From: Diospyros lotus
Taxonomy: Eukaryota > Streptophyta > Magnoliopsida > Ericales > Ebenaceae
Assembly: GCF_014633365.1 (NCBI RefSeq)
Contig: NC_068349.1
Coordinates: 26,302,753 to 26,366,752, forward strand
Direction: 5' to 3'
DNA: 64,000 nt
Of the stretch, positions 43,944 to 56,904 are shown in pieces; position 1 is the stretch's first letter, and each line of letters begins with the position of its first letter. Under the pieces are notes generated by a model. The model saw only the letters and a list, made by a program, of their open reading frames with translations, was not told the DNA's origin and made no database searches. The position numbers were made by a program, and so were the translations under genes.

Positions 43944-46615
43944 TGTAACGACCTATTAGAGGGCCCGGTATTTATTCAAGAATGATTTAATTAATTGTTG
44001 AAGTATTTGATTAAGCGATTTTTTTAATTAATTATTTAATGTGGCAATTTAGAGATTTTGAAGGAAAAGAACAACATTTATTTCTTTTTAATGTTGGAGT
44101 TAAAGGAATTTTTCAAGGTGACAATTTAGATTTTTAATTGAGAGAATAGTATATAAATAGCATTTAAAGAGCATTTAATTCTAGTTATTTATTTTGAAAA
44201 TTAAATGCAAGGGCATGAAGGTGATTTTGGAGTTTTATTATTATTTGAGAGTTTTAATAATAATTTTTGTATTATTATTAATTAAGTAGGACTATGTATT
44301 TAAAGAAGAATGAGAATTCATGTATGAGATGGATTTGGATTAAGAGTCTCCTCGTCCTAATAGGAGAAGGTTTTGAGAGTCTCCAAGTTCAATTAGGAGA
44401 GGGATTCCAAGTTATAAAAGGAAAGAGATCTAGGACTTTATGTCTATATATAGAGCCCATTAGCTTAGCTTTTCTTCACGCCGTGTGAAGAACAAAAAGG
44501 CCAAGAGATAGCAGAGGCTTGCTAGAGTCTTAAGGATCGCTCCAGGGTTCGATCAAAGAGTTCTATCAGGCAAGTATTCTTCCTGTAATCCCTTCCATTA
44601 CAGGTTCATATCAGTTTTGATTTCAGATTATTCCAGTTCTTCGTTGTAGTTTTCAGATTTATATTAGTAAGTAGAGGCGTATATATATATATATATGGGT
44701 ATAACAGTGAAGTTATGAGTAAGTTCTATTACTCCTTATCCATTTTGGATTGCCAGTTCTATTAATCTTTATCCATTTTGGATTGCAAGTTTTATTAATC
44801 CTTATCCATTTTGGATTGCCAGTTCTATTAATCTTTATCCATTTTGGATTGCAAGTTTTATTAATCCTTATCAATTTTGGATTGTAAGTTCCATTAATCC
44901 TTATCTATTTTGGATTGCAAGTTCTATTAATCCTTATCCATTTTGGATTGGAAGTTCTATTAATTCTCATCCATTTTGGATTGCAAGTTCTATTAATCCT
45001 TATCCATTTTGGATTGCAAGTTCTATTAATTCTCATCCATTTTGGATTGCAAGTTCCATTAATCCTTATTCATTTTGGATTTCAAGTTCTATTAATCCTT
45101 ATCCATTTTGGATTGCAAGTTCCATTAATCCTTATCCATTTTGGATTGCAAGTTCTATTAATTCTCATCCATTTTGGATTGCAAGTTCCATTAATCATTA
45201 TCCATTTTGGATTGCAAGTTCCATTAATCCCGATCCATTTTGGATTGCAAGTTTCATTATTCCTTATCCATTTTGGATTGCAAGTTTTATTAATCCTTAT
45301 CCATTTTGGATTGTAAGTTCTATTACTCTTAGTTCTAATATCCGAATATCTTGTATTGTATCCGGATGTATCTAAAGTTTTTCGAGTATGATATCCGGAT
45401 AGTTTGTTTATACATCCGGAAAGGTCAAGATAATATCCGGATGTCTTGCCTGATATCCGGATGACCAGAATCATATCCGGATGTCCTAGTTCATATCCAA
45501 ATACTTCCCAACATATCCGAATAGCTTCCACTTTGAATGTCAGTGTATCCGGATGTCTTTCATCATATCCGGATATCCTTCCTGATATCCTAATGACTTT
45601 TCCAGAAATCCAATTTAGCTTCTAGTGAGTCCTAATTCAAGTTTAATTCAATTAATGTATTCAATACCTTCCAACATTGAATTCATAAGCTAGAACATGA
45701 CAAGTTAATCATACCCATACCCTAAATCACAGTTCATTGAATCTTTGTATTATAATATATAGATGAAGATCATATCATGTTCAGCATTATTATAACATGA
45801 TTAACATTATTTTGTGAGATTATGTGCATACATTTTGGTATGAGCATTGAGCATGACTTTATATGGAGCACTACATATTGTGTGATAGAATTTATGTGAG
45901 CATTGCATTGCATTATGCGCGCCAGACGGCTTATCCGCAGGAATCCCATCAGTTTCAGTTTCAACTCAGTTTATGAGTTGCTCGCCTGGTGGCAACCAGG
46001 GGGCTAGGGGCTTTGCCCACAGTATGTGCTTACAGTTTTTATGTATGTAGGTTTCAGTTCAGACATGTATGTATTATCAGATTAAGTGGGCCTATGAGCC
46101 AAAGTTGCATACCTGCATTTAGTTTACAGTTTATGTGCATTACATTTTTATGAATGCAATCAGACAGTGATTATACAGTACAAGTTCAGTCAGTTATTTA
46201 TCAGTATCGATATTCTTCGATTCAGTTTCAATATTCTTTCCAGCTTATTACTTGCTGAGCTTTTGTAGCTCACCTTGTACTCTTCACCCCTCCAGGTTCT
46301 AGTAGGAGAGTATCAGATGTGGGGCCTAGCAGCAGTGTTCAGTAGTGTGTGTACGTGGAGCCGCTCAAGATAAAAGATGTCTGGGAGTTTGTTGAGTTCT
46401 ATAGAGTTTTCTCAGATTAGATCTATTTTATATTTCAGTTGAGGGATTGTCCCTTAGATAGAGTTTATGGTTTCTAGTCTGTATTGACTTAGAGTTTTTA
46501 TTCTAGTTGATTGAGATGTTCAGTCATGGTATCAGATTTCAGTTTATCAGCTAGTTTATTTTATTATCCCCAGTAGCACCTTTTCTCGGTCAGTTCTAGG
46601 AGAGGAGGTGTTACA
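43944..46615 (+). mobile_element. Solo LTR, 2.67 kb, TGTAACG...TTACA
   Basis: Ends are TGTAACGACC at 43944 and GGAGGTGTTACA at 46615. The flanks CGCCA (43939-43943) and CGCTA (46616-46620) are a duplication with one change. A TATA box (GTCTATATATAGAGCCC, near 44440) sets the plus orientation. It holds the 33-bp array and a TATCCGGAT-rich region. It interrupts the Copia leader; no coding capacity. Confidence 0.82.
44722..45335. repeat. 33-bp tandem array inside the solo LTR
   Basis: About 18 units of AAGTTCTATTAATCCTTATC followed by CATTTTGGATTGC, with few substitutions. The period is divisible by 3, giving artefactual 11-residue repeats in open frames. A run of about ten TATCCGGAT-like words follows at 45345-45590. 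Confidence 0.93.
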
Positions 46616-46860
46616 CGCTAGGCCCACCCAGCGCCGCCCATGAGCGCCCGGCGCACGCCAGGGGCGTCCTAGGCGCGCTAGCAGCGGCCCTTGGCCCTTT
46701 TTGGGCTGGTAGCATGTGCGACATGCTGGCTGGCCGCCTTTCGGCCCCTCCCGCTCCCTTGGGCTTTGGTTTGACCCTTTCCCGGGGTTCACGTGAAGCA
46801 CCTGGGCCGACCCTTCGGTAGCCCAGTGCATTCCGTTCCCACGGGTAGGGCCCGACCAAA

Positions 46861-48182
46861 TTGTTTGGAAATTTTTTATTATTTTTTATCCAATCCATGA
46901 GTGTATGACACCTATGGGCTATGATTAAAAATGGACCGGGGCCATTAATTGGGTTATTTATTAATTATTGGGCTGCTAGTGTATGTTTAACATGCATTGG
47001 TTAATCCAAGGCCTGTTGAGCCTTGTTAGTTAGACTAATGGATGGAGCCCAAGCCCAACACAATTAAAACAATTTTGTTTTTTCAAAATTATACAAATTT
47101 TCAATTTATTGAAAGCGTTTCATTAAGATTGAAATAGATGCGACAATTAATTAACATAATTATGAATGAATCAATTAGATTGATTGCATGGGTGTATGGT
47201 ATGGATTGAGTCGACCATTTATTTTATGTTGGGAATGAATGCTTGTAAATTTGATTTTTGAAATAGGGCCTGCATGTCCTGCCTCTCTTATACTCTGATG
47301 TACATTCTCTTCTCATCTCACTCCCCCCGAATGTAACTCGGGGTTTCTGATTCTATGTAATGTATGTAGAATAGAATAAAGTAGTGATAGTTGTAGTTTG
47401 TATAAAGAGAAAGAGATGGAGCGAAATTGAAGACAAGATTCGAAGACCAATGAAGGCTTGAAGAATGTGCTTGAGAAGCAAGTTGTGATTCTTCACCTAG
47501 ATTTGACCCGCTAGCTTCCCTTCTATGGCTCGAGGGGGCTAGCCGTAGTTATCCATACCATACACTGGTTTGAGTCGTTTATTATGCATTATTAATTTGA
47601 TTAATTGCATGTGATGAGACCTAAATAAATAAATAATAAATCCCTCATTAATATTAAGCCAACTTGCCTTCCATCATTATGAAGCATTAGGTTTCTAGCT
47701 GGCACTTGATTTGTTAAGTCACTCAAGGTCGTGTGTCACCTATGATTCCTATGTTTCATGGGCCATGAGATGTCCCTAAATGATGGGTCTGACTTAACTA
47801 GAAAGGTGAGGTTTGTTGAGTCACTCAAGGCCTTACTGAGTATAGAGGCAAAGATTGGGAGTCATATAAGATGTGCTTGACAAGGAGTTGTCAACCCAAT
47901 GAATCTAGAAGTTGCATAGAGATGCAATTGGTAGCAAGTATCTACCTAATCGATCTTAGCACAATTTGTTGAGTCACTCAAGGTTGTGCGAGGGGAGATG
48001 GGATCCTAACCCATTAGGAACTCTTCCAACGGGATTTCCCAAGTTATTTCTTGAGGGTGGCAAACTCGTAGAAAATAGTTGGAGCAATCATAAAATGTTA
48101 CTTCTTGCAATTTATGATTTCGTAACTCAATATGACTATAATAATATCTCTATTCGATTGTTGATCCAGAATATCTAGAAAC
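46861..48182 (+). other. Untranslated leader of the Copia element
   Basis: Sequence between the GC-rich block and gag, with three scattered copies of GTCACTCAAGG (47717, 47819 and 47971). No coding region seen. Confidence 0.5.
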
Positions 48183-51100
48183 ATGTCGATAAGATCGATA
48201 CTCGAGTGCAATAATACCTTCAACGGGACTAATTTCTATGACTGGGAGATCATCTTGAGGATAGTCCTCACACATGATAAGATTCTCTATGCGATAGAGA
48301 GATCTCTTCTTGCGAAGCCACCAATTAAGGAAATAGTAGCACATCAGGCCTGGGCGATACACAAGGGTGATATGATCATCGCTTGGTATATTGTCATGGC
48401 TGTCATGACCCTGAAACATAGGTCGCAACATAAGAGTTATGATGCCTATGAGATCATGGCTAGGCTCAAGGATCATCTATTGAGAAGCATGTCATGGAGA
48501 TGATACATTTTATCAATAGGTTGCTAGAGCTGAACTTGGGTATGGATGCCGAAACTTACCCTAGACTTAGTGCTACAGTCCCTCCCTAATAGTTATGGAA
48601 AAGACTCTTGGAGAGTGGTTGACCATACTAAGGGAGACTGAACCTAAAATTGATTATAGGTCAAGGGAAGTGTTCTCTTAGTTGAAGGGCCCAAGGTGCA
48701 CAGGGGCAAGTCCAAGAGTAAGAAAGCCAAAAAGGAAGAAGAGTTCTTCCATAGCGCAATCTGGAAGAGTCCAGAAGACCAAAACTCGAAAGAGCAAGGA
48801 GGATGCGGTCTATCTCCACTGAGATAAACTGGGAAGTGTAGAGTAAGAAGAGTTCTACTCAGGACATTTCAGGTATTTATGTTATTAGAATTAACCTATC
48901 TACTTCTGATCAGTCCACATGAGTATTAGATACTGGATCTAGTGCTCATATTTACACTTTCGTGCATAGGCTTAGGAGTACGAGGAGATTAATAATAGGA
49001 GAAGTGTACCTATATGTGGCAAATGAATCAAAAGTTGTTCCATTAGTTGTAGGGACCTATTTATTAACATTGCCCATAGCGCTTGTATTGGAGTTACATA
49101 ACTGTTACTACAATCCTAGTTTGACTAGGAATATAATTTCTAATTCTTGTTTGACAAGGATGGATATTCATTTTTATTTAAGGACAATAGTTGTTCGTTT
49201 TATAAAAATGAGTTGTTTTATGGTAAAACAACAATACGTAATGGTTTGTATGTCCTTGATGTTGATACTCCTATAAATAACATAAATATTAAGCAACTTA
49301 AATCAGGTGATTTAAATAGCATTTATTTATGGCATTATCGCCTTGGCCATATAAATGAGACTCATACATCCAACTTGTATAGAGCTGGATATCTTAACAC
49401 ATTTGATTATGAATCATATGGTGCTTGCGAATCTTGTTTACTTGGCAAAATGACTAAGTCTCTTTTAAAGTAAAGGGAGGCTACATAAGTGCTAGGGTTT
49501 GTGCACATTAATGTGTGTGGACCCATGTCCACCCAGGCTAGTGGTGGATATGTCTATTTCATAACCTTTACTGATGATAGATCATGTTTTGGTTATGTGT
49601 ATCTTATGAGACACAAATCTGAGGCTTTTTAAAAGTTCAAAGAATTCAGATTTGAAGTAGAGAAACAAATTGAGAAAAGTATCAAAGTACTTCAATCAGA
49701 TCAAGGTGGTGAATACTTGAAAGTTTCTAGATCATCTGAAGAAGAATGGGATTCACTCACAATGGACTCCACCTGAAACACCGAAGATGAATGGAGTGTC
49801 TGAAAGGAGGGATATGACCTTATTGGATATGGACTGGTCCATAATGAGTCGCACTGAACTCCCCATTTCATTTTGGGGATACGCATTCCTTATCGCGATC
49901 TTTGTTTTGAACAGGGTTCCAAGTAAGTCAGTTACTCAAACTCTATATAAGATACGGAAAGGAAAGAAGCCAAATCTATCTTTCCTTAAGATTTGAGGTT
50001 GTGAAGCTTATGTCAAGCATGTTGACAATAATAAGTTAAAACCCAAATCAATGAGATGTTTGTTTGTGGGATATCCAAATGGATATTACTTTTACCACCC
50101 ATATGAACAAAAGGTGTTTTGTTGCCAAGCATTTGGTATTCCTTGAGAAGGAATTCTTAGATGTTGTGGCTAGTGGGAGGAATGTTAAGCTCCAATAGAT
50201 TCGAGGCGAACCACAAACAAATATTTTCCTCCAAGAACCCGAGAAAGATCAGACACAAGATGTTGTGTCAACTCCCCAACCTTCTACACAAGAACCTCGT
50301 AGGTCGATGAGGGTTCATCGCGAGCAAGAGAGATATGGATTTCTCATCTCGGCACATGGAGATGTGTTTCTAGCTGAGAACAATGAGCCTACTACCTATG
50401 ATGAGGCAATTTCTGACATTGACTCTGAGTTATGGCAGATGGATGACAAAACAACTTTCCTTAAAAGAAACCTGGTCGAGGATGTGTATATGACATAGCC
50501 TAATGGTTTTATTACTCATAAACATGCAAATAAGATTTGCAACTTGCAAAGGTCCATTTATGGACTAAGGCAAGCATCCCGGAGTTAGAATCAATGTTTT
50601 GATGAAAAGATCAAAAAGTTTGATTTTTCACAAAAGGGAAGTTGATCCTTGTGTTTACAAGAAGGTTAGTGGGAGCGTGGTGGTCCTTTTAGTCCTATAT
50701 GTGGACAATATATTGCTCATAGGGAATGGTGTTCCCATGATGCAATTAGTTAAAATATGGCTTTCAAAATATTTTCTCTATGAAGGATTTGGGAAAAGCA
50801 ACCTATATTCTGGGAATAAGGATCTATAGAGATAGATCTAGGAGATTGCTAGCACTCTCCCATAGCGCGTACATTGACAGGGTGCTAAAGAGGTTTAGCA
50901 TGGAAGATTCTAGGAGGAGAAGTCTTCCCATGTCACATGGAATACATCTCTTCAAGGCTATGTGTTCGAAGACACAAGATGAGAGATAGGATGAGTCGAG
51001 CACCATATGCCTTGGCTATTGGCTCGATCATGTATGCCATGTTATGTACGAGGCCTGATATCACATATACTTTGAGCATATGTAGTAGATATCAAGTTGA

Positions 51101-51640
51101 TTCAGGTGAGAAACTCTGGATTGCTGTGAAAAATATTCTTAAGTACTTGTGAAGTACTAAAGAGATGTTTTTTCCATATGGAGAATGAGAGCATACCATG
51201 AAGGGGTTCATGGATGCCAGTTTCCAATTCGACCATGATGATTTTAAATCACGTACAGTCGAAATTTATATTCTGCCTATATGGCTAGGCTATGAGTTGG
51301 AAGAGTTCCAACAAGAGATAGTGGCAGATTCAACAACTGAAGTCGAATACATAACAACCTTTGAAGCAGCTAAGGAGGTTGAATGGATTCGTAAATTCAT
51401 TGATGAACTTAAAGTGGTGTCCAGCATTGTTGATCCAATAACAATTATTAGGACAACAATGGATCGCGTAAGCGAATGAACCACGGTCTCATCAACGGAC
51501 CAAATTTGTATTGCGACATCACCATATGATAATGGAGATTATCAGCTGAGGTAACATATATAGAGAAAGTGTCAATGGATGACAACGTAGTAGATCCCTT
51601 GACTAAAGCTCTGTCCCAAGAGAAACATGAAAGTCATGTT
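48183..51640 (+). pseudogene. Degenerate Copia gag-pol
   Basis: Gag starts at ATG 48183 (MSIRSILECNNTFNGTNFYD) with UBN2-type sequence. Frame-broken pieces follow: protease VLDTGSSAHI (near 48930), pre-integrase LWHYRLGHI...CESCLLGKMTKS (49329-49470), integrase (FTDDRSCFGYVY; LQSDQGGEY; MNGVSERR), RT (EDVYMT; SIYGLRQAS; LYVDN, where active copies have YVDD) and RNase H (VADSTTEVEYITTFEAAKEV). RT is internally deleted: IDSELW is joined directly to WQMDDKTTF. Multiple stops and the Asp-to-Asn change in the catalytic box show that it cannot replicate by itself. Confidence 0.9.
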
Positions 51641-54600
51641 CAATCATCAGGTATAAGATACATGAGTGATTGACTCTAGTCCAAGTGGGAGAATGTTAGT
51701 GTAGGTGCTCTAGACCCAATCAGATTGGGCATGTTGTACACTGACATTTGTAATCATGTTTATTATTTGAATAAGGAGTTGTTCAAATTCACAAGAAGTC
51801 ATTCTATTAGTTTCTTGTTATTATTGCAATAACTGAATGAAACTAGATAGAAGTCCACATGATGTATACTGTGATTAATCTATAAAGATGTAAGATGATG
51901 CATCACAGTTGCTAGACATCATTAAATGTCCCAAGTCGTAGCAATGTCAAGAATGGACATTGACAATTGCGGTAAGACTTGTATGTGCTATGTTTTGCTA
52001 TGTGATAGCAATGGGTGTCTCACACCCATAGGCATGGGGATGTTTAGACAAGTACATAGGTGACCAATGTTGGAGAACGTGTCACTGGACATGACTCGCC
52101 ATGAGAATTCATTTTGGTTATATGTTGATGAAATTCTCATACGAGATGGGTGTAACTAATCCTTGGACCTGAGGTTGTCACGGTCATCTCATAAGAAGAC
52201 CAGTATGCTTTGATATCATTTCAATGGGCTTAGATAAAGGCTGCATGTGGGCGATCGTTGGGTATATCGCGAGGTTTATGGAGATGGGTGCATAACCAAG
52301 ATGGGACTCGTCTATCCCTTGATAGAGGATGATGTATCTAAGGCGCCTTCGATGGATATTCACTTTAAATCCATGGCCATGGTGAAAGAGATCAATAAGG
52401 AGTTATTGATTCACTTTCTATTAAGTGAAGATATTCGGATGACCGAAGAAAAACTTATGTGATCATAATCAAGCAACACATTGCCAACTTGAGATCACAT
52501 AGGATACATTGACGAGAGGATCGTATTACACGGTAACCATGCTCGTGAAAGGTTATTTGCAGATTATGAATCTTTCTGAATAATTGGGTAGGTATGATGC
52601 CTTGCTAGAGGCCAATCTTGTCTTATGTGTTTATACCGATACATTGCCAACATATTTGGAAACCTAATGAGTCATACGCAATAGGCACAGTCCCTGGCTT
52701 AAACTAGGAGAGTGGACGTATGGTTAAGTGGGACACTTCGACAAGAAGTTGTGCCGTCGTAGGTTTTTACAGAAAAAGAACAAATAGACGTAATGACGTC
52801 GATATGACAATGAGTCATCATAATGGAAAGAGTTTCCTAAAATGACAATTGATTAAATTAGGAAAGAGTTTCTAATTTAATAATTTTCTATTTGTTGGAG
52901 TGGCAAATAGGAAATAAAATATATTTGGGCTTAAGTTAATATTTGGACTAAATTAGATTTGGGCCAAATATTAAATTAAATATTATATTTGGACTAAATT
53001 CGATTTGGGCCAAATATTAAAATAAATATTATATTTGGACTAAATTGGATTTGGGCCAAATATTAAATATTATATTTGGACCAAATTAGATTTGGGCTAA
53101 ATATTAAATAAAATATATTTGGACTTGAATTAGATTTGGGCCAAAATATTTTATTTAAACCTATAAAAGGATTTGGGCCTTTTAATTATATAGTTGGACT
53201 AGAATAAGTCCACTTAAGATTCTAATTAAATTAGAATTAATGGGCTAGCCCAATCGATTAGGGCTTTAGAAAAACCCTAGAATATTTCTCTATAAATATC
53301 CCTTTATAGGTTGCCCAAAGGTGCGAGAGTTTTTGGTGTATTTTTCAAGAGTTAAAAAATGTATTGCCGTTCACTCTTCCCCATTTCTTTTGGGATCAAT
53401 ACGAAACGAGGGCGTTCTTTTCGGTCCATACACAAGTTACGAAAAGGAGAAGGAGCTAGCACTCCTATTCCGCTCTCCTTGCCAACGGACGCGTGTCGCG
53501 TATCACGAGTTAGAGGCCGAACGCTTGGACGGCTCGAATCCGCGAACGACTCGATAATCTAAAGGTTAGATTTATTTATTTATTTGTGAATGATTTGATT
53601 TCGATATTGATCCAATCATCGGGATCGGGGTAAGGTTCAAAATTTTTGAACTATGCTGCTTGCCCCGTAGCGATCTTGCTTTACTTTCAATTCTCATACG
53701 AGATGGGTGTAACTAATCCTTGGACTTGAGCTTGTCACAATCATCTCATAAGAAGATCGGTATGCTTTGACATCGTTTCGATGGGCCTAGATAAAGGCTG
53801 AATGTGGGCGATCATTGGGTATATCGTGAGGCTTATGGAGATGGATGTATAACCAAGATGGGATTCGTCTATCCCTTGATAGAGGATGATGTATCTAAGG
53901 CGCCTTCGGTGGATATTCACTTTAAATCCATGGCCATGGTGAAATAGATCAATAAGGAGTTATTGATTCACTTTCTATTAAGTGAAGATATCTGGATGAC
54001 CGAAGAAAATTCATGTGATCGTAATCAAGCAACACATCGCCATACTTGATATCACATAAGATACATTGATGAGAGGATCAAATTACACGGTAACCATGCT
54101 CGTGAAAGGTTATTTATGGATTATGAATCCTTCTAAATAATTGGGTAGGCATGACGCCTTGCTAGAGGCTAATCTTGTCTTATGTGTTCGTACCGACACA
54201 TCGCCAACATATTCAAAAACCTAATGAGTCATACGCAATAGGCACGGTCCATGGCTTAAACCAGGAGAGCGGACGTATGGTCAAGTGGGACACTTCAGCA
54301 AGAAGTTATGTCGTCGTAGGTTCTCATGGAAAAAGAACAAATAGACGTAATGACGTCGATATGATGAGGGGTCGTCATAAAGGAAAGAGTTTCCTAAAAT
54401 AGCAATTGATTAAATTAGGAAGGAGTTTCTAATTTAATAATTTTCTATTTGTTAGAGTGGTAAATAGGAAATAATATATATTTGGGCTTTAGTTAATATT
54501 TGGACTAAATTAGATTTGGGCCAAATATTAAATATTATATTTGGGCTAAATTAGATTTGGACCAAATATTAAATAATAAATATTTGGGCTTGAATTAGAT

Positions 54601-55150
54601 TTGAGCTAAATATTTTATAAACGGATTTGGGCCACTAATTATATTTCTAGTTGGACTAGAATAAGCCCATTTAAGATTCTAGTTGAACTAGGATTAATGG
54701 GCTAGCCCAATCTGTTAGGGTTTAAGAAACCCTAGGATGTAACTTTATAAATACCCCTTTATGAGTTGCCCAAACTAGTGATTATTTTGGTATAGTTTTT
54801 CAAGAGTTGAAAAACAATTATAGTTCACTCTTCCCCGTTTCTTTTTGGCATTGATTTTAAACGTGGGCGTTCTTTTCTATCCATACACAAGCCACGAAAA
54901 AGGAGAAGGAGCTAGCACTCCTATTCCTCTCTCATTGCCAACGGACGCGTGCCGCGTATCTCGAGTTAGAGATCGGACGCTTGGATGGCTCGAATCTACG
55001 AACGACTTGAAAATCTAAGGGTTAGATTTATTTTATTTGTATGTGAATGATTTAATTTCGACGTTGATCCAATCGCAGGGATCAGGGTAAGGTTTAAAAT
55101 TTTGAACTACCCTGCTTGCCCCGTAGTGATCTTGCTTTACTTTCAATAAC

Positions 55151-56024
55151 ATGGGAAAATTGTAACATAGTTTAACGTCATGTCGTAAATACTTAAATAC
55201 ATGGAGACTCATTTATCAGAGATAATAACTAAATACCTTGAATAATAATACATAATGCACTTACATCTTACAAGTCTAATCCTCAACGGAACATAAGACT
55301 AAAGAATATTCGTCTCTTCATGATGAAGCAATATAATGAAACCACATGCTGAATCCATCAGACACGTCATCATGTTTCGTCACATCTCCACCAGTTCCTT
55401 GTCTAAGCTGCAAGTCCTATTTGAAATGTTTGAATATTCCGAGGGCATAACCCGATTAGAAGATGAATCTTCTAGTGAGGGTTTAAAAACATGATACATG
55501 AATGCATGATGCAATAATATGAACAACAAATGCCCTAGTGTAACTTCCTTGGCCCACCAGCTCGGCACGGAACCCTAGGCAGAATCCTGACCTGCTTTTA
55601 GGATAATCCTAACATTGTTCCATCAATTGCCCTTGGGGAATTATGGCTACACTATTGGGGCGACATCCCAATCCCAAACACGAGTATCAATATGCCCATA
55701 ATATCGTGTCACGTAAAAATCATGACTTTCCATGTAATAGTATATGAGTAAATATGACAAAATGATCATAACTTTCATGAGTATCATGCATAATATAAGC
55801 AATCATATCATATACAAGCTTTTGGGGAGAACCACTCACCCGATGCCCAAAATTTAGTACGTCTCGAAAAATGTGCACCACCTCAATTTGCGTGTTGAGC
55901 TCAAAATTCGCACAAGTTACTTCACCTTATGCCTCAAAGCACCATAATCATCATATTTATTTAAATAAGTATCAAAACCTATTTTCCTCATAATTTCTTC
56001 ATATTTCTCTATTTTAAATAAGTT
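55151..56024 (-). other. Middle piece of the outer LTR
   Basis: Continuation of the TGTAAT-class LTR between the two nested insertions. No gene is seen; a minus-strand open stretch (55380-55568) is not convincing. Confidence 0.5.
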
Positions 56025-56344
56025 TGGATCTTAACAATCAATCATCCCCACATCTTATCAATCAATCAATCATCCCCAAATCTTGCAAATCTTGTCAATC
56101 AATCAGCCAATCAATCAATCAATCCCAAATCTTGCAATCTTGTCAATCAATCAACTAATCAATCAATCAACCCCAAATCTTGCAACCTTTCAAATCTTCT
56201 CAATCAATCCAATCTATCAACCCCATATCTTGTTATTGGGCCTCCATAAATGCTCAACAGATATTGGGCCTCCATGAATGCTCAACAGATCTTGGGCCTC
56301 CATTAATGCTCAACAGATCTTGTGAGGCTTTAGCAACCTGATTC

Positions 56345-56904
56345 ACATCATTCCCCCTCTCTTGAGAAAGATTTGTCCTCAAATCGTCACCTACATGAAA
56401 AGGAGAGAAATCAGCAACATTAAAGGTTGCACTTGCAATATACTCACCCGGAAGGTCAAACTTGTAGATCCTTTCAAGCAATTGAAATGGATCGTCTCCC
56501 CTTGAAAGTTGTTTTGAACGCCTTTGAATAGGAAATCGTTCCTTCCTTATGTGCCACCAAACCCAATCACCAGGATCAAATACAACTTTCTTGAAACCAT
56601 TAGGTATCTTTTCCGGGAACACATCATCAAATTTCTACAAAAAAAAAACAACAACACTAGGCAAAGAGGGGTGAAGGTCAGTAGTACTAAAACAAACCTG
56701 TTTGTACGAAAGTACAATCATAGGCTGATTTAGAAATAAAGCCCTTTTGAATTCACTCTCTCTTACATAATAGTTCACTTGTTTTCTCTCTTTTCTTTCC
56801 TCACTAACAAAAACTCCTTTTCCCTTTTTGCTCTCCTTTGCTTTCTGTTTGGTCTCAGTTTCTCTTACTTTTGAACTCTCACTCTCTTTTTCGATCATCT
56901 CAGT
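56345..56904 (-). pseudogene. Remnant pol: spacer plus integrase C-terminus
   Basis: The minus strand continues from the protease into a charged spacer (ESEFKRALFLNQPMIVLSYK; HPSLPSVVVFFL), then KFDDVFPEKIPNG. Near 56594 it jumps directly to FKKVVFDPGDWVWWHIRKER, FDLPGEYIASATFNVADFSP and DDLRTN, the end of integrase. In complete relatives RT, RNase H and most of integrase lie between those two points, so most of pol has been deleted. The final codons run into the 3' LTR. Confidence 0.8.

Larger units (their letters stand above)
41352..53689 (+). mobile_element. Long-LTR Copia retrotransposon (Angela-like), nested
   Basis: LTRs at 41352-43351 (2,000 bp) and 51694-53689 (1,996 bp), both TGTTAG...ACTTTCA. 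Target duplication ATTCT at 41347-41351 and 53690-53694. The PBS TGGTATCAGAGCCA starts at 43353, and the polypurine tract AAGTGGGAGAA precedes the 3' LTR. The interior holds a GC-rich leader, a foreign solo LTR (43944-46615) and degenerate gag-pol. The long LTR and gag/pol type suggest the Angela branch of the Tork clade; the lineage is inferred. Confidence 0.92.
40907..55145 (+). mobile_element. Copia solo LTR split by an element of its own family
   Basis: 5' part 40907-41351, 3' part 53690-55145. Flanking duplication ATAAC at 40902-40906 and 55146-55150. Together the parts form one LTR (TGTTAG...CTTTACTTTCA) of about 1.9 kb, homologous along its length to the two 2.0-kb LTRs of the element inserted in it. 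The inserted element is bounded by ATTCT on both sides. Confidence 0.93.

Noticed and set aside
43234..43959. Long frames in the GC-rich Copia leader
   Set aside because: Stop codons are rare in GC-rich DNA; both strands are open and no domain is seen.
44915..45531. Repetitive Leu/Ile/His-rich and Asn/Pro/Lys-rich frames
   Set aside because: Shadows of the 33-bp tandem array.
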